Part shown: piece after piece, positions 46,779 to 55,437 of the stretch | How the letters are laid out: every line of letters begins with the position of its first letter | Position numbering within the stretch: position 1 is the stretch's first letter | From: Oceanirhabdus seepicola | GTDB lineage: Bacteria; Bacillota; Clostridia; Clostridiales; Clostridiaceae | NCBI RefSeq assembly: GCF_023684385.1 | Contig: NZ_JAGSOJ010000002.1 | Span: forward strand, 1,054,001 to 1,118,000 | Length of the DNA: 64,000 nucleotides | Direction of reading: 5' to 3' | Position numbers and translations under genes: made by a program | Notes under the pieces: generated by a model | The model's database searches: none | Told to the model about the DNA's origin: nothing | The model's input: the letters and a program-made list of their open reading frames with translations, nothing else

Positions 46779-46974
46779 TGGTTAACATGGAATGTTGAAA
46801 TTGCAATGTATAAAGGAGAGAGTACTAAACAGTCATGTACCGTCTTCAACGGTATCTTAAAAAAGAGAGATATTAGCAACTTTTACTTATAACACTCAAG
46901 AAGAAAACATAGAACTGCTAATATTAATAGTTAATAAATGTAAACAAAAAGATGTACACCACAGAAAAAAGGCA

Positions 46975-47010
46975 AACAAAAAAGATGTACAAATGCTTGT
47001 ACATCTTTTA
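46975..47010 (-). terminator. Terminator of the first ferredoxin gene
   Basis: On the minus strand AAAAGATGTACAAG / TTGTACATCTTTT with a short CAT loop, followed by a T-run into TGTTTGCC. Confidence 0.85.
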
Positions 47011-47022
47011 AGCAAGCTACTA

Positions 47023-47193
47023 TTATTGAGCTTGAGGAGCTTCTACTGGACAAACAGAAGCACAAGCACCACAATCGATGCAAGTAGACTCGTCTATCAC
47101 GTAAAGTCCATCACCAGCAGAAATACATGAAACTGGACATTCAGCTTCACATGCTCCACAGTTAACGCAAGTATCTAATATTTTGTAAGCCAT
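47023..47193 (-). CDS. 2[4Fe-4S] ferredoxin
   Basis: 56-residue clostridial-type ferredoxin, a low-potential electron carrier of the cytoplasm. It starts MAYKILDTCVNCGACEAECP, and a second cluster motif CIDCGACASVCP follows, so eight cysteines are in two CxxCxxCxxxCP motifs. AGGAGGG lies upstream of the ATG on the minus strand. It ends in EAPQAQ. Own terminator follows. A near-identical gene lies at 47343, so this is a recent duplication. Confidence 0.95.
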   Translation of the reverse strand: MAYKILDTCVNCGACEAECPVSCISAGDGLYVIDESTCIDCGACASVCPVEAPQAQ

Positions 47194-47304
47194 AGTAATA
47201 CCCTCCTAAAAATCAAAATAATAATAAAGAAATAAAAATATTCATTTCTTTGACCAACTCTATAATATCATAAAAAAATACATAAATAAAGAGGGAAAAC
47301 AAAC

Positions 47305-47338
47305 AAAAACAGGAACCTAAAGAAGTTCCTGTTTTTAA
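47305..47338 (-). terminator. Terminator of the second ferredoxin gene
   Basis: AAACAGGAAC / GTTCCTGTTTT stem with a seven-base loop. On the minus strand the stem is followed by TGTTTGTTTT. Confidence 0.85.
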
Positions 47339-47342
47339 AACT

Positions 47343-47513
47343 TTATGCTGGATTTGGTGCGCCTACAGGGCATACAGCTGCACAAGCACCACAGTCAATA
47401 CATACATTAGGATCTATTACATAGATGTTATCGCCTTCAGAAATACATGAAACTGGACACTCAGGTTCGCAAGCACCACAGCTAACACATGCATCATTAA
47501 TTTTGTAAGCCAT
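47343..47513 (-). CDS. 2[4Fe-4S] ferredoxin, second copy
   Basis: 56 residues, MAYKINDACVSCGACEPECP at the start, then CIDCGACAAVCP and the end GAPNPA. All eight cluster cysteines are kept. GGAGG precedes the ATG on the minus strand. Differences from the neighbouring copy lie mainly in the loop between clusters and in the tail, so both are probably functional. The separate terminators mean each can be expressed alone. Confidence 0.95.
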   Translation of the reverse strand: MAYKINDACVSCGACEPECPVSCISEGDNIYVIDPNVCIDCGACAAVCPVGAPNPA

Positions 47514-47692
47514 AAAATACCTCCATAAATATAAATTTTTCTATCCAAAGATATTGTATCCATTTTCTTCAGAATTATTACATAAATTACTTAATAGCTT
47601 TATAGGAATATGGATGAGTATATATGGGACTGTATTGGATATAATTTTAATCATAAGAAATAAAATAAAAAAACAATTTAAGGAATAAATTT

Positions 47693-49078
47693 ATGGATAA
47701 TAAATTAGGAAATGTACTTAAAGAATTACCTATAAAAATAAGTTTAATAGGAATAATTATTTTAACAACAATGTTTGTAACTAGCGGTGATGTTTTTGAG
47801 AGAACATATGGAAGTAAAGTAATAGAAGGTTTTTTTAATAAATCTATAAGCGGAAAATATGGTGAAAGGGAATGGGGAAATATTAATCTTGAGGGGGAAC
47901 TTCTTGAGATGATATATGAAGCTAAAGAATCTATAGATGTGTGTATATATGAGGTGAATCTTCCAGGTATAGTGGAAGGCCTCATAGAAAAGGCAAGTCA
48001 GGGTATAAGGGTAAGAGTCATTGTTGATGGTAAAGAAGGTAATGATGAATATAGGGAAAAAAGGTATACACTTATGCGAATATATCTTGAAAAGATGGTA
48101 AGAGGAAGAGATGGTGTAATTGGAACGGATGATGACATAATGATATTCTCAGATTCTCCAATCTTTATGGTTCAGGATAGGGGAATAAGAGAACTTTTGG
48201 GGTTGCCAGAGTATATATATGAAAATGAAAGATATGAACATTTGACCATTGGGAAGATGAGAGTAGAAGGATATGTGTTGTGCTATGGAGAAGAAATAGA
48301 TGAGGGCAAATATTCCTCACCTGGAAATCAGATGCATAATAAATTTGTAATAGTTGATAACAATATATTATGGACTGGTAGTTGGAATTTTACTGTAACA
48401 GGTCTATATGGAACTTATGAAGATGCAATCAATAAAAGGTTAGATGGTAATCAACAGCATTGTATTAAGATAAGAAATAGTGAGGTTTGCAAAGTTTATC
48501 TAGACCAGTTCAATGAAATGTGGGGATCGGAAGGGAAAGAGGCCAATAAAAAACAAGCGAATTTTGGAAAGAGAAAAACCTTAAGAGGATTTAAGAGCAT
48601 TCTTATTGGAGATATAAGAGTAGATATATATTTTTCTCCTAATAATACTGTTATTGATCAAATAAAAAAATTGTTAAACAATAGTAATAATAAAGATATG
48701 TTTTTTTCACTATTCTGTATTTCTGAGAAAGAGATAATGGAAATTTTAACAAGAAAGAATAAAGAGAAAGATGGAGATATCTTTATGGTAATAGATGAAG
48801 GTATGTGGAAACAAGGCTGGAGTGCTATCAGAACAGTTGGAAATGTAAATGAATTTATGCCAATATATGAAGATAAGCTACAGGGAAAATTACACTCAAA
48901 GAGTGCTGTGATTGATCCATTTGGTAAAGATAATATAGTAATAACAGGTTCTATGAACTGGACAAAAAATGGTTATAGCAATAACGATGAGAATATAATG
49001 ATAATTTATGGGGATAGTAATTTGTCAAGAAAGTTCTATTCAGAAATTATGAGTAGAGTTAGAGAAAGTAGCTTTTAA
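47693..49078 (+). CDS. Phospholipase D-like protein with two HKD motifs
   Basis: 461 aa. One N-terminal membrane helix (residues 15-33) anchors it, with the rest probably outside the cell. First HKD site: MHNKFVIVDNNILWTGSWNF; second: LHSKSAVIDPFGKDNIVITG followed by SMNWT. The family includes phospholipases, cardiolipin synthases and nucleases, and the DGKEGNDEYR / FSPNNTVIDQI layout resembles the PLDc_2 group with nuclease-like members. Substrate cannot be told. AAGGAATAAATTT precedes the ATG. Confidence 0.8.
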   Translation: MDNKLGNVLKELPIKISLIGIIILTTMFVTSGDVFERTYGSKVIEGFFNKSISGKYGEREWGNINLEGELLEMIYEAKESIDVCIYEVNLPGIVEGLIEKASQGIRVRVIVDGKEGNDEYREKRYTLMRIYLEKMVRGRDGVIGTDDDIMIFSDSPIFMVQDRGIRELLGLPEYIYENERYEHLTIGKMRVEGYVLCYGEEIDEGKYSSPGNQMHNKFVIVDNNILWTGSWNFTVTGLYGTYEDAINKRLDGNQQHCIKIRNSEVCKVYLDQFNEMWGSEGKEANKKQANFGKRKTLRGFKSILIGDIRVDIYFSPNNTVIDQIKKLLNNSNNKDMFFSLFCISEKEIMEILTRKNKEKDGDIFMVIDEGMWKQGWSAIRTVGNVNEFMPIYEDKLQGKLHSKSAVIDPFGKDNIVITGSMNWTKNGYSNNDENIMIIYGDSNLSRKFYSEIMSRVRESSF

Positions 49079-49136
49079 TAGATTTTATTTATATAAAATA
49101 TGAAAACATGATAAAGCTTTGAAAGGGGATTTTAAA

Positions 49137-50561
49137 ATGGATATTAAAGTAATACAGAACGTCCAAGAAGAGAATATTCCAAAGATAATAGGTGTTTATA
49201 GTGACAGTGAAAGTGAGCTATATGCTGAGAAAGTGAATGTTTTAAAAGAAAAGAAAAGATTCACAGGTAAATTTGGAGAGATATATCATGTAGACAATGA
49301 TGAGGAATTATTCTTTATTGGTTTAGGCGTGAAGGAAAAAATAACTGCAGAGAAAGGTAGAGAAATATCAGCTAAAATTGTTAAGGAATTAGCTAAATTT
49401 AAAATTGTAAAGGCAAACTATTATGTATTCTGTAAGTGTAACAAGATAGTTAGAGGTGTAATTGATGGGTTATACTTAGGAAATTATAAATTTGATAAAT
49501 ATAAAACTTCAGGAGAAGAAAAATTTAAGATAGAAGAAATAAATCTTGTTATTGATAAAGATTTAGAAGAGTGGGTATCACAAGAAGGAATTTCACTTGC
49601 AAAATCAACTATTATAGCTAGAGATCTTGTAAATGAGCCTGCGAACGTATTATATCCTGAGTCTTTAGCTAATAGAGTAAAAGAATTAGGAAAGGAACAT
49701 GGATTTGAAGTTGAAGTTTTAGGTGAGAATGAAATAAATGAATTAGGAATGGAATCATACATGAATGTTGCTAGAGGATCAGATAATCCTCCAAGATTTA
49801 TAATTATGAGACATATGGGAGATGAGGAGAACAAGGATGAAGTTCTTGGGCTTGTAGGAAAAGGTTTAACATATGATAGTGGTGGATATTCAATAAAGCC
49901 AACTCCAGGTATGGTTAGTATGAAGAGTGATATGGGTGGAGCTGCTGCGGTTATTGGAGCAATGTGTGCAATCTCAGATATGAAACTTAAGAGAAATGTG
50001 GTTACTGTTGTTGCTGCTTGTGAGAATCTTATCTCAGGAAATGCATATAAGCCAGGTGATGTAATTAATTCTATGGGTGGAAAAACTATAGAAATATTAA
50101 ATACAGATGCTGAAGGTAGATTGACATTGATAGATGCTGTGTATTATATAATAAATAAAGAAAAGGCTACTAAAGTTGTTGATATAGCAACTTTAACAGG
50201 AGCTGTACTTGTGGCTTTAGGAACTACGAGAACTGCTGTAGTTTCAAATAATGATGAATTCTTCAATTGTTTAGAAAATGCAAGTGATAAAGCTGATGAG
50301 AAGATATGGAGACTTCCTGCTGATGAGGATTATAAGAAACTTATTAAATCTGATATTGCTGATCTTAAGAATCTAGGTGGAAAGTATGCAGGATCAATAA
50401 CAGCAGGATTATTCATTGGTGAATTTGTTGGTGATACTCCATGGTTACACATGGACATTGCTGGAACTGGTTGGACTGATGCTCCAAAGAAAGCCTATGA
50501 TCATAAAGGTGGAACTGGTGTAGCTGTTAAATCTCTATACTATCTTGCTAAAGAAGAATAG
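49137..50561 (+). CDS. pepA: Leucyl aminopeptidase (M17)
   Basis: Cytoplasmic dimetal exopeptidase; 474 aa. NTDAEGRLTLIDAVYY is the family signature. The metal and catalytic lysines are in GLVGKGLTYDSGGYSIKP and SMKSDMGGAAAV, and the end has GWTDAPKKAYDHKGGTGVAV. Two Met codons exist in frame; GAAAGGGGA supports 49137 over the TTG at 49119. Monocistronic. Confidence 0.94.
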   Translation: MDIKVIQNVQEENIPKIIGVYSDSESELYAEKVNVLKEKKRFTGKFGEIYHVDNDEELFFIGLGVKEKITAEKGREISAKIVKELAKFKIVKANYYVFCKCNKIVRGVIDGLYLGNYKFDKYKTSGEEKFKIEEINLVIDKDLEEWVSQEGISLAKSTIIARDLVNEPANVLYPESLANRVKELGKEHGFEVEVLGENEINELGMESYMNVARGSDNPPRFIIMRHMGDEENKDEVLGLVGKGLTYDSGGYSIKPTPGMVSMKSDMGGAAAVIGAMCAISDMKLKRNVVTVVAACENLISGNAYKPGDVINSMGGKTIEILNTDAEGRLTLIDAVYYIINKEKATKVVDIATLTGAVLVALGTTRTAVVSNNDEFFNCLENASDKADEKIWRLPADEDYKKLIKSDIADLKNLGGKYAGSITAGLFIGEFVGDTPWLHMDIAGTGWTDAPKKAYDHKGGTGVAVKSLYYLAKEE

Positions 50562-50572
50562 AGTAAAATATA

Positions 50573-50808
50573 ATGGATAATGAAGGAGGGTTCTGACTAA
50601 GGTCAGAACCTATATTTTATAATAGGGTTTTACTCGTATCTTATGAATGAAACATTGTATTTAATATACAATATTTTATCTTTAGATAAAATGAGTAAAA
50701 CACTTTTGACTAAAGAACAATAAGATGTAGTTTCTGAGGCAGCAGAAACATCCATCATTTTCAGTTATACATTATACATTTTCAATTTCTTTTAAGCGAG
50801 TGAAACGA
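50573..50808 (+). repeat. Structured intergenic element, copy R1
   Basis: About 236 bases after pepA. It has the hairpin GGTTCTGAC-TAAG-GTCAGAACC (50589-50610), an inner palindrome around ATTGTATTTAATATACAAT, and arms GTTTTACTC / GAGTAAAAC. Its ends are rough inverted repeats (ATAATGGATAATGAAGG against the complement of the CCATCATTTTCAGTTATACA end). The centre is the reverse complement of the centre of copy R2. Three copies exist in 5.5 kb. Non-coding. Confidence 0.7.
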
Positions 50809-50815
50809 ACAATTA

Positions 50816-51673
50816 TCATTCATGAATATTTTTAAAGCCTTCCCCAAGTGTCTCAAAAACATCATAAACCTTGATGAAAGATTTAGGATCTATTTCTCTT
50901 ATATAGGATTTCAATCTTATAAACTCTCGTTTTGTCACTATGGTACTGAGAACTTCAACTTCCTTTCTTGTAAATGCTCCTTTTGCATAATAATATGTAG
51001 CACCTCTTTCAAGGTCATTGATTATATAGTCCTTAATTTTCTCCTTTTGAGAGCTAATGATAACAATTTCTTTATGTGCATTGAAGGTCTCTATTGCTCT
51101 ATCAATCAATAATCCATTCATTACAACTGCTAGAAGGGAGTATAGCCCTTTTTGAAATCCGAAGGTCAAAGCAGCTAGTAGAGTAACAACTAAGTCAGTG
51201 AGAAGTAGTGCTTTACCTATTTCTAGGTGTGTGAATTTATATATGATCTTTGCGATGATATCTGTTCCACCAGTTGAAGCGTTCTTATTAAAAATAATGG
51301 CCATACCTATTCCTTGAATTATTATTCCAATTATTAATTCAAGCATAATATCATTAGTAAGTGGTTCTGATATAGGATACAGTTTTTCAAAGAAAAGAAT
51401 TATACCTGAAAGAGCAAGGCTACTATATATTGTTTTTGCTCCAAATCCAGCGCCAATTACGATAAATCCCAGAATAAATAAGAATATATTCATTATTAAC
51501 ATTAGGGTACCTACATTAAGGTAAGGTATATAATTGTTTATCACCAGTGCGATTCCATTTACGCCTCCAGCAGCTATGTTGTGTGGCATGATAAAAAAAT
51601 ATAATCCAGCAGATACGAGAAATGAACCTAGGGATATTATAATATAATCATTTATTTGTTTTTTTAATTTCAT
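50816..51673 (-). CDS. YitT family membrane protein, second copy
   Basis: 285 aa with the same layout as the gene at 44215: GLYFFIMPHNIAAGGVNGIA, IFNKNASTGGTDIIAKII, then a DUF2179 end (YIINDLERGATYYYAKGAFT). AGAGGTGATTAAC precedes the ATG at 51673; ORF extension to 51715 has no ribosome site. Convergent with pepA, divergent from the SDR gene. Confidence 0.88.
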   Translation of the reverse strand: MKLKKQINDYIIISLGSFLVSAGLYFFIMPHNIAAGGVNGIALVINNYIPYLNVGTLMLIMNIFLFILGFIVIGAGFGAKTIYSSLALSGIILFFEKLYPISEPLTNDIMLELIIGIIIQGIGMAIIFNKNASTGGTDIIAKIIYKFTHLEIGKALLLTDLVVTLLAALTFGFQKGLYSLLAVVMNGLLIDRAIETFNAHKEIVIISSQKEKIKDYIINDLERGATYYYAKGAFTRKEVEVLSTIVTKREFIRLKSYIREIDPKSFIKVYDVFETLGEGFKNIHE

Positions 51674-51818
51674 GTTAATCACCTCTAATGAATATGGTTT
51701 GCGTAATGGCACCAATTATTCTCAGAACAGGTGAGAAGTTAGTTGATTTTTTTTTATCAACAATTATAATTATAACTATGATACCAAAATAATGGTAACA
51801 ATTAGGAAGGCGGTTTTT

Positions 51819-52559
51819 ATGAGATTAAAAAACAAAATTGCTATTGTCACTGGTGGAAGTAGAGGGATTGGTGCAGATATAGCCCAGGAACTGGCAACTA
51901 ATGGCGCAGAAGTAATTATAGTATATAGAAATAGAGATGATAAGGCATGTGAAGTGATTGAAGGTATTAAGGCTAAGGGTTATAAGGCGCATATGTATAA
52001 ATGTGATGTATCAAACTTTAATGAGGTGAAAAAATTTACTGAAGAGATTATTGAGAGATTTGGTAAAGTAGATATACTTGTTAATAATGCAGGAATAAGT
52101 GAGATAGGTATGTTGATAGATATGGAAGAGGAAACATGGGATAGTATAAGTAATACAAACCTTAAGAGTATATTCAACATGTGTAAGCATATAGGTAGGC
52201 ATATGATGTGGAATAAAGGAGGAAGTATAATAAATATTTCTTCCATATGGGGTGAGGTTGGAGCATCCTGTGAAGTTGCATATTCTGCAACAAAGGGAGG
52301 CATTAATGCATTTACACGTGCATTTGCTAAAGAAGTAGCCTCAAGTGGAGTTAGAGTTAATGGAATATCTCCAGGGGTAATCAATACTGAAATGAATAGG
52401 TGGATGACACCTGAGGAAGAGCAAGAACTTCAAGAAGAGATTCCTATGGGCCGTTTTGGGGAAGGTAGTGAAATTGGAAAAATTGCTGTTTTTCTTTCAA
52501 GTGAGGATAGTTCATATATGACAGGGCAGATTTTGAGGGCAGACGGCGGAATGCTTTAA
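51819..52559 (+). CDS. Short-chain dehydrogenase/reductase (FabG-like)
   Basis: 246 aa. Nucleotide motif TGGSRGIG (residues about 11-18), DVSNFNEV, NNAGISEIG, and the catalytic Ser in NISSIWGEVG and Tyr-Lys in YSATKGG. The GxMTGQILRADGGML end is usual for FabG-type enzymes. AGGAAGGCGG before 51819 fixes the start. NADP(H)-dependent reduction of a carbonyl is expected, but a dedicated fatty-acid role cannot be claimed, since no fatty-acid genes are nearby. Confidence 0.88.
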   Translation: MRLKNKIAIVTGGSRGIGADIAQELATNGAEVIIVYRNRDDKACEVIEGIKAKGYKAHMYKCDVSNFNEVKKFTEEIIERFGKVDILVNNAGISEIGMLIDMEEETWDSISNTNLKSIFNMCKHIGRHMMWNKGGSIINISSIWGEVGASCEVAYSATKGGINAFTRAFAKEVASSGVRVNGISPGVINTEMNRWMTPEEEQELQEEIPMGRFGEGSEIGKIAVFLSSEDSSYMTGQILRADGGML

Positions 52560-52562
52560 AAC

Positions 52563-52802
52563 AAGTGGAGAATGGACAGTTGACAACGAAGGATGGTTCT
52601 GACCACAGGTCAGAACCTACATCATATTGATCTTCAGGACAAAGGTTTTTACTCATTTTATCTTTGAATAAAATAATGTATTTATTGTGCAATGTTTCAT
52701 CTGAGTGAAACGAGCAAAGTCTTATTGTCAAGGAACAATAAGATTAAAATTTCACAGAGTGAAATACCCATCGTTGTCCACTGTCCACTGTCAACTCTCA
52801 AC
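52563..52802 (+). repeat. Structured intergenic element, copy R2
   Basis: About 240 bases. Head GTGGAGAATGGACAGTTGAC is a rough inverted repeat of the tail (CCACTGTCCACTGTCAACTC complemented). The hairpin GGTTCTGACC-ACA-GGTCAGAACC is at 52595-52617. Centre TTTTACTCATTTTATCTTTG matches the complement of R1. A second hairpin CTTATTGT / AACAATAAG lies near 52725. Non-coding. Confidence 0.7.
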
Positions 52803-52822
52803 TTAAATAGCGTAAGCTATTT

Positions 52823-54220
52823 TTAAAGATATCGTTTCACCTCAAAGCGTTCAATGGAATACTCTTCATTAGGAGAAATTCCAGCTTTCTTTAGAACTGT
52901 AGATAGTTGTTCTTCTACTGTATTTATTCCTTGTAAATTAGGAAGTAATACAGCTTTTTTTGATTCTGTTGATACTATAATTCCATATTTTTGTGGATCT
53001 AAATCTTCTTTTGAACAAATTTCAGGATTGTCTAGTATGTCAACAGATATGGTTAAGAGAGATAATTCCTCTTCGTATACTGGGGTAAACCGTGGATCAT
53101 GTGAACAGGCTTCTATTGCATTTCGAATTATTTCCTCACATGTAGTATCACAAGTTGGTGTTAAAGTGCCTATGCAGCCTCTGAGATTACCTTCAATTTT
53201 TAATGATACAAAGACTCCTTTTTTATTCCAAAGTAGCTCTTTTGGCGTATTTGAAGGAATATCTATATAATTTTCGTATTTGATGAAATTGTTTATTGCT
53301 TCTCTAGCTAAATTAACCTGAAAACTTTCTTTCTTTGTCATGGATAAGAATCTCCTTTCAAAGCTTCTTTCAAGTTTAGTATACTTACTTTCGCAATTAT
53401 TTATTATATTTATTCTAGAAATACAATAACCAACCCCAAAAGGATGCTCATATGATATAATATCTGACTTGAAATCAAATTCATCTAAGGTTCCTAAGAG
53501 GAGTATTATTGATTTTAAAGCACATTGACATGCATTTGTAACCAGGTCATCATTCATAAAAATGATATCCTCCCAATTTCCAGCTGCTAAGTTGTCAATT
53601 AGGTCTCTATCAAATTTTTCACCAGAGGAGTCATAGCCATAAGGACTATCTTCTATTAGTTTATGTGATAGATCACCACTACTGATTATCACAAAATCTC
53701 CAGGGATATTTGATAGGGATTCTTTTAATATCATTCCAAATTTATAATGATGTAGTTTTGAAATGCCGCCATATGTTATACTTGTTAGTTTATAATTTTC
53801 CATAAATTTATCTATAAAATAAAGAGGAACCATTGTACCGTGATCAAGTTTATATTCAATATTGTACAGTTCAGCATTACTATGGTCTATGCTGATAAGG
53901 GGGATGATTGTTTCTTCACATCTGTACTTCAACTCTTTGACTAACTTTTTATTAATTTCTTTTTCCATAGATAATTCAGAACCAAATTCTTCAAAATCAC
54001 CTTGAATGAAGTAAGAATCCATTATTGAAATACCATCTATAAAATTTGGACCATGGGGAGAGATTACAACAATATTATCTGGGTTAAGAGCTGAAATCTC
54101 TTTTGCAATCATTTTCATTGAGGATGAAGTCCTAAATGCTACATGTTGATTACCCATTCCCACTTCTGGTACTATTATTGGGGGGTGAGGGAGAATATAA
54201 TGTCCAAGAATTCTACCCAT
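52823..54220 (-). CDS. MEMO (LigB-like) - AMMECR1 fusion protein
   Basis: 465 aa. The N-terminal half is a MEMO/LigB-type extradiol-dioxygenase-like domain (ILGHYILPHPPIIVPEVG, VISPHGPNF, HGTMVPLYFI, IISSGDLSHKL). The C-terminal half is AMMECR1, with GVFVSLKIEGNLRGCIGTL and CSHDPRFTPVYEEEL. These domains belong to the AmmeMemoRadiSam system, usually as separate genes plus a radical SAM gene; no radical SAM partner is in this window. AAGGAAGGTAGTGA precedes the chosen ATG at 54220 (54259 lacks one). Activity unknown. Confidence 0.88.
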   Translation of the reverse strand: MGRILGHYILPHPPIIVPEVGMGNQHVAFRTSSSMKMIAKEISALNPDNIVVISPHGPNFIDGISIMDSYFIQGDFEEFGSELSMEKEINKKLVKELKYRCEETIIPLISIDHSNAELYNIEYKLDHGTMVPLYFIDKFMENYKLTSITYGGISKLHHYKFGMILKESLSNIPGDFVIISSGDLSHKLIEDSPYGYDSSGEKFDRDLIDNLAAGNWEDIIFMNDDLVTNACQCALKSIILLLGTLDEFDFKSDIISYEHPFGVGYCISRINIINNCESKYTKLERSFERRFLSMTKKESFQVNLAREAINNFIKYENYIDIPSNTPKELLWNKKGVFVSLKIEGNLRGCIGTLTPTCDTTCEEIIRNAIEACSHDPRFTPVYEEELSLLTISVDILDNPEICSKEDLDPQKYGIIVSTESKKAVLLPNLQGINTVEEQLSTVLKKAGISPNEEYSIERFEVKRYL

Positions 54221-54342
54221 AATATCACTACCTTCCTTTTTAAAGAATAAAAAACCCATTTTAAAGGGTTTTCAACGTCTGAAACTCTGAATATGGAAAT
54301 CAGAGGAATAACAATGTTATATGATTTTTAACAAACTAAACT

Positions 54343-54783
54343 TTAATCAAAATGTGACGAGGATGAAAAAATCTCTAAATATTTAATAAAATCCTTCTTT
54401 TCACTTTTTTCAAGATCTTTTAATAAAGATGCAATATATTCTCTTCTTTGCTTTAGAACTTCTTCAATTAAAGAATTACCTTTTTCTAAAGGTTGAACCT
54501 TAACAACTCTTCTATCTTTTTGATCTTTAACTCTTTCTACTAATCCAGTTTTCTCCATTCTATCTACTAAATCGGTTATAGTACTTGGTGCTAAATATAA
54601 AGCTGAACTAAGTTCTCCGATTGTTAAGCTTTTGCACCAGATTATCTTCTGAAGTGCATCGAATTGAGGAGGAGTGATATCATAATTATTTAATATTTCA
54701 CGTCCTTTTTTCTTTATTTCAAAACATATTTTTCTTAAAAGTAATTCAATATGCTCAATACATTCATCATTATTGCAGTTCAT
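54343..54783 (-). CDS. MarR family transcriptional regulator
   Basis: 146 aa. Winged-helix core with LTIGELSSALYLAPSTITDL and the wing RMEKTGLVERVKDQKDRRVV; DNA-binding dimer. AAGGGGC stands upstream of the ATG at 54783 (ATG at 54810 would give nine more residues). The stop lies 122 bases beyond the MEMO-AMMECR1 start, so the two may be cotranscribed. Target unknown; a site in its own promoter region is likely for the family. Confidence 0.88.
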   Translation of the reverse strand: MNCNNDECIEHIELLLRKICFEIKKKGREILNNYDITPPQFDALQKIIWCKSLTIGELSSALYLAPSTITDLVDRMEKTGLVERVKDQKDRRVVKVQPLEKGNSLIEEVLKQRREYIASLLKDLEKSEKKDFIKYLEIFSSSSHFD

Positions 54784-55040
54784 TGTCTTATGCCCCTTTT
54801 TCAGTTTCATTTAATCATACAATTATTTATTAAAACTATTTCCTTTTAAATAGCGAAGTTTAAAATAAAATCTAAAGTATCATCACGGAACTTATTAAAA
54901 TATTCTCCTTACTCAATAACATTTGATTAACTTATGAATATAATGGTATAGAATAGAAGCAATTTATAGCTTTTATTATGTTCTTAAAGTTAACGAATGA
55001 TATAAACTGATTATCAGCGATAAAGTAAAGGAGCGATAAT

Positions 55041-55151
55041 ATGTTCTTTGGATGTTGTGGTTTTTTTTATCTAATTGTTTTGGTCCTTATCCTACTCTTC
55101 TTTGGAGGAGGTTGCAGAAGACCATATAATAGATATTACGGTTATTACTAA
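55041..55151 (+). CDS. Small membrane peptide, 36 residues
   Basis: AAAGGAG eight bases before the ATG, an open frame, and a terminator hairpin 14 bases after the stop support a real gene. It reads FFGCCGFFYLIVLVLILLFF, then GGGCRRPYNRYYGYY: one hydrophobic helix with a cysteine-and-glycine start and a Tyr/Arg end. Not recognised; the design resembles the small YjcZ/SscA-type sporulation peptides, but similarity is compositional only. Confidence 0.6.
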   Translation: MFFGCCGFFYLIVLVLILLFFGGGCRRPYNRYYGYY

Positions 55152-55165
55152 TATTTACATCTAAT

Positions 55166-55201
55166 CATTGAAAGCACAGATAATATTCTGTGCTTTCTAC
55201 C
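55166..55201 (+). terminator. Rho-independent terminator
   Basis: GAAAGCACAG / CTGTGCTTTC stem around ATAATATT. The T-run is short. Confidence 0.75.
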
Positions 55202-55437
55202 ATATACTACGCACAGAACTTCTTCTGTTATTTAATTTTATAATAAAATCCTATAAACTTCAATATTTAGAAAGTTATATATGGCATTTAATTTAAATAT
55301 TGAGCATACATTTTTCATATAAAGGGTCTTTTTACGAAAATTAATTTGTAGAAGTCTCAAAATCTCAGCACACTTTAAACCTATGTATAAATTAATATTT
55401 GAGTTAAAACCCTTAATCAGTTTCAAGGGAGGAGCCT

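Larger units (their letters stand above)
45160..46875 (+). mobile_element. Insertion element, IS1595-like, with 31-bp terminal inverted repeats
   Basis: The left end 45160-45190 (starting TAATATCTCTCTTTTTTAA) is the reverse complement of 46845-46875 with one mismatch in 31. Between them lies one large gene with an IS1595/ISXO2-type zinc ribbon and transposase core. The element is 1716 bases long. The eight bases flanking each end (GGGATGAT and GCAACTTT) are not a direct repeat, so no target duplication is visible, which suggests an old insertion or flanking rearrangement. Confidence 0.72.

Noticed and set aside
52854..53270. 138-aa + strand ORF opposite the AMMECR1 domain.
   Set aside because: Antisense shadow; the minus strand has LRGCIGT and other family motifs.
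55238..55426. 62-aa minus-strand ORF before tspO.
   Set aside because: Low-complexity, no ribosome site, overlaps the tspO promoter region.
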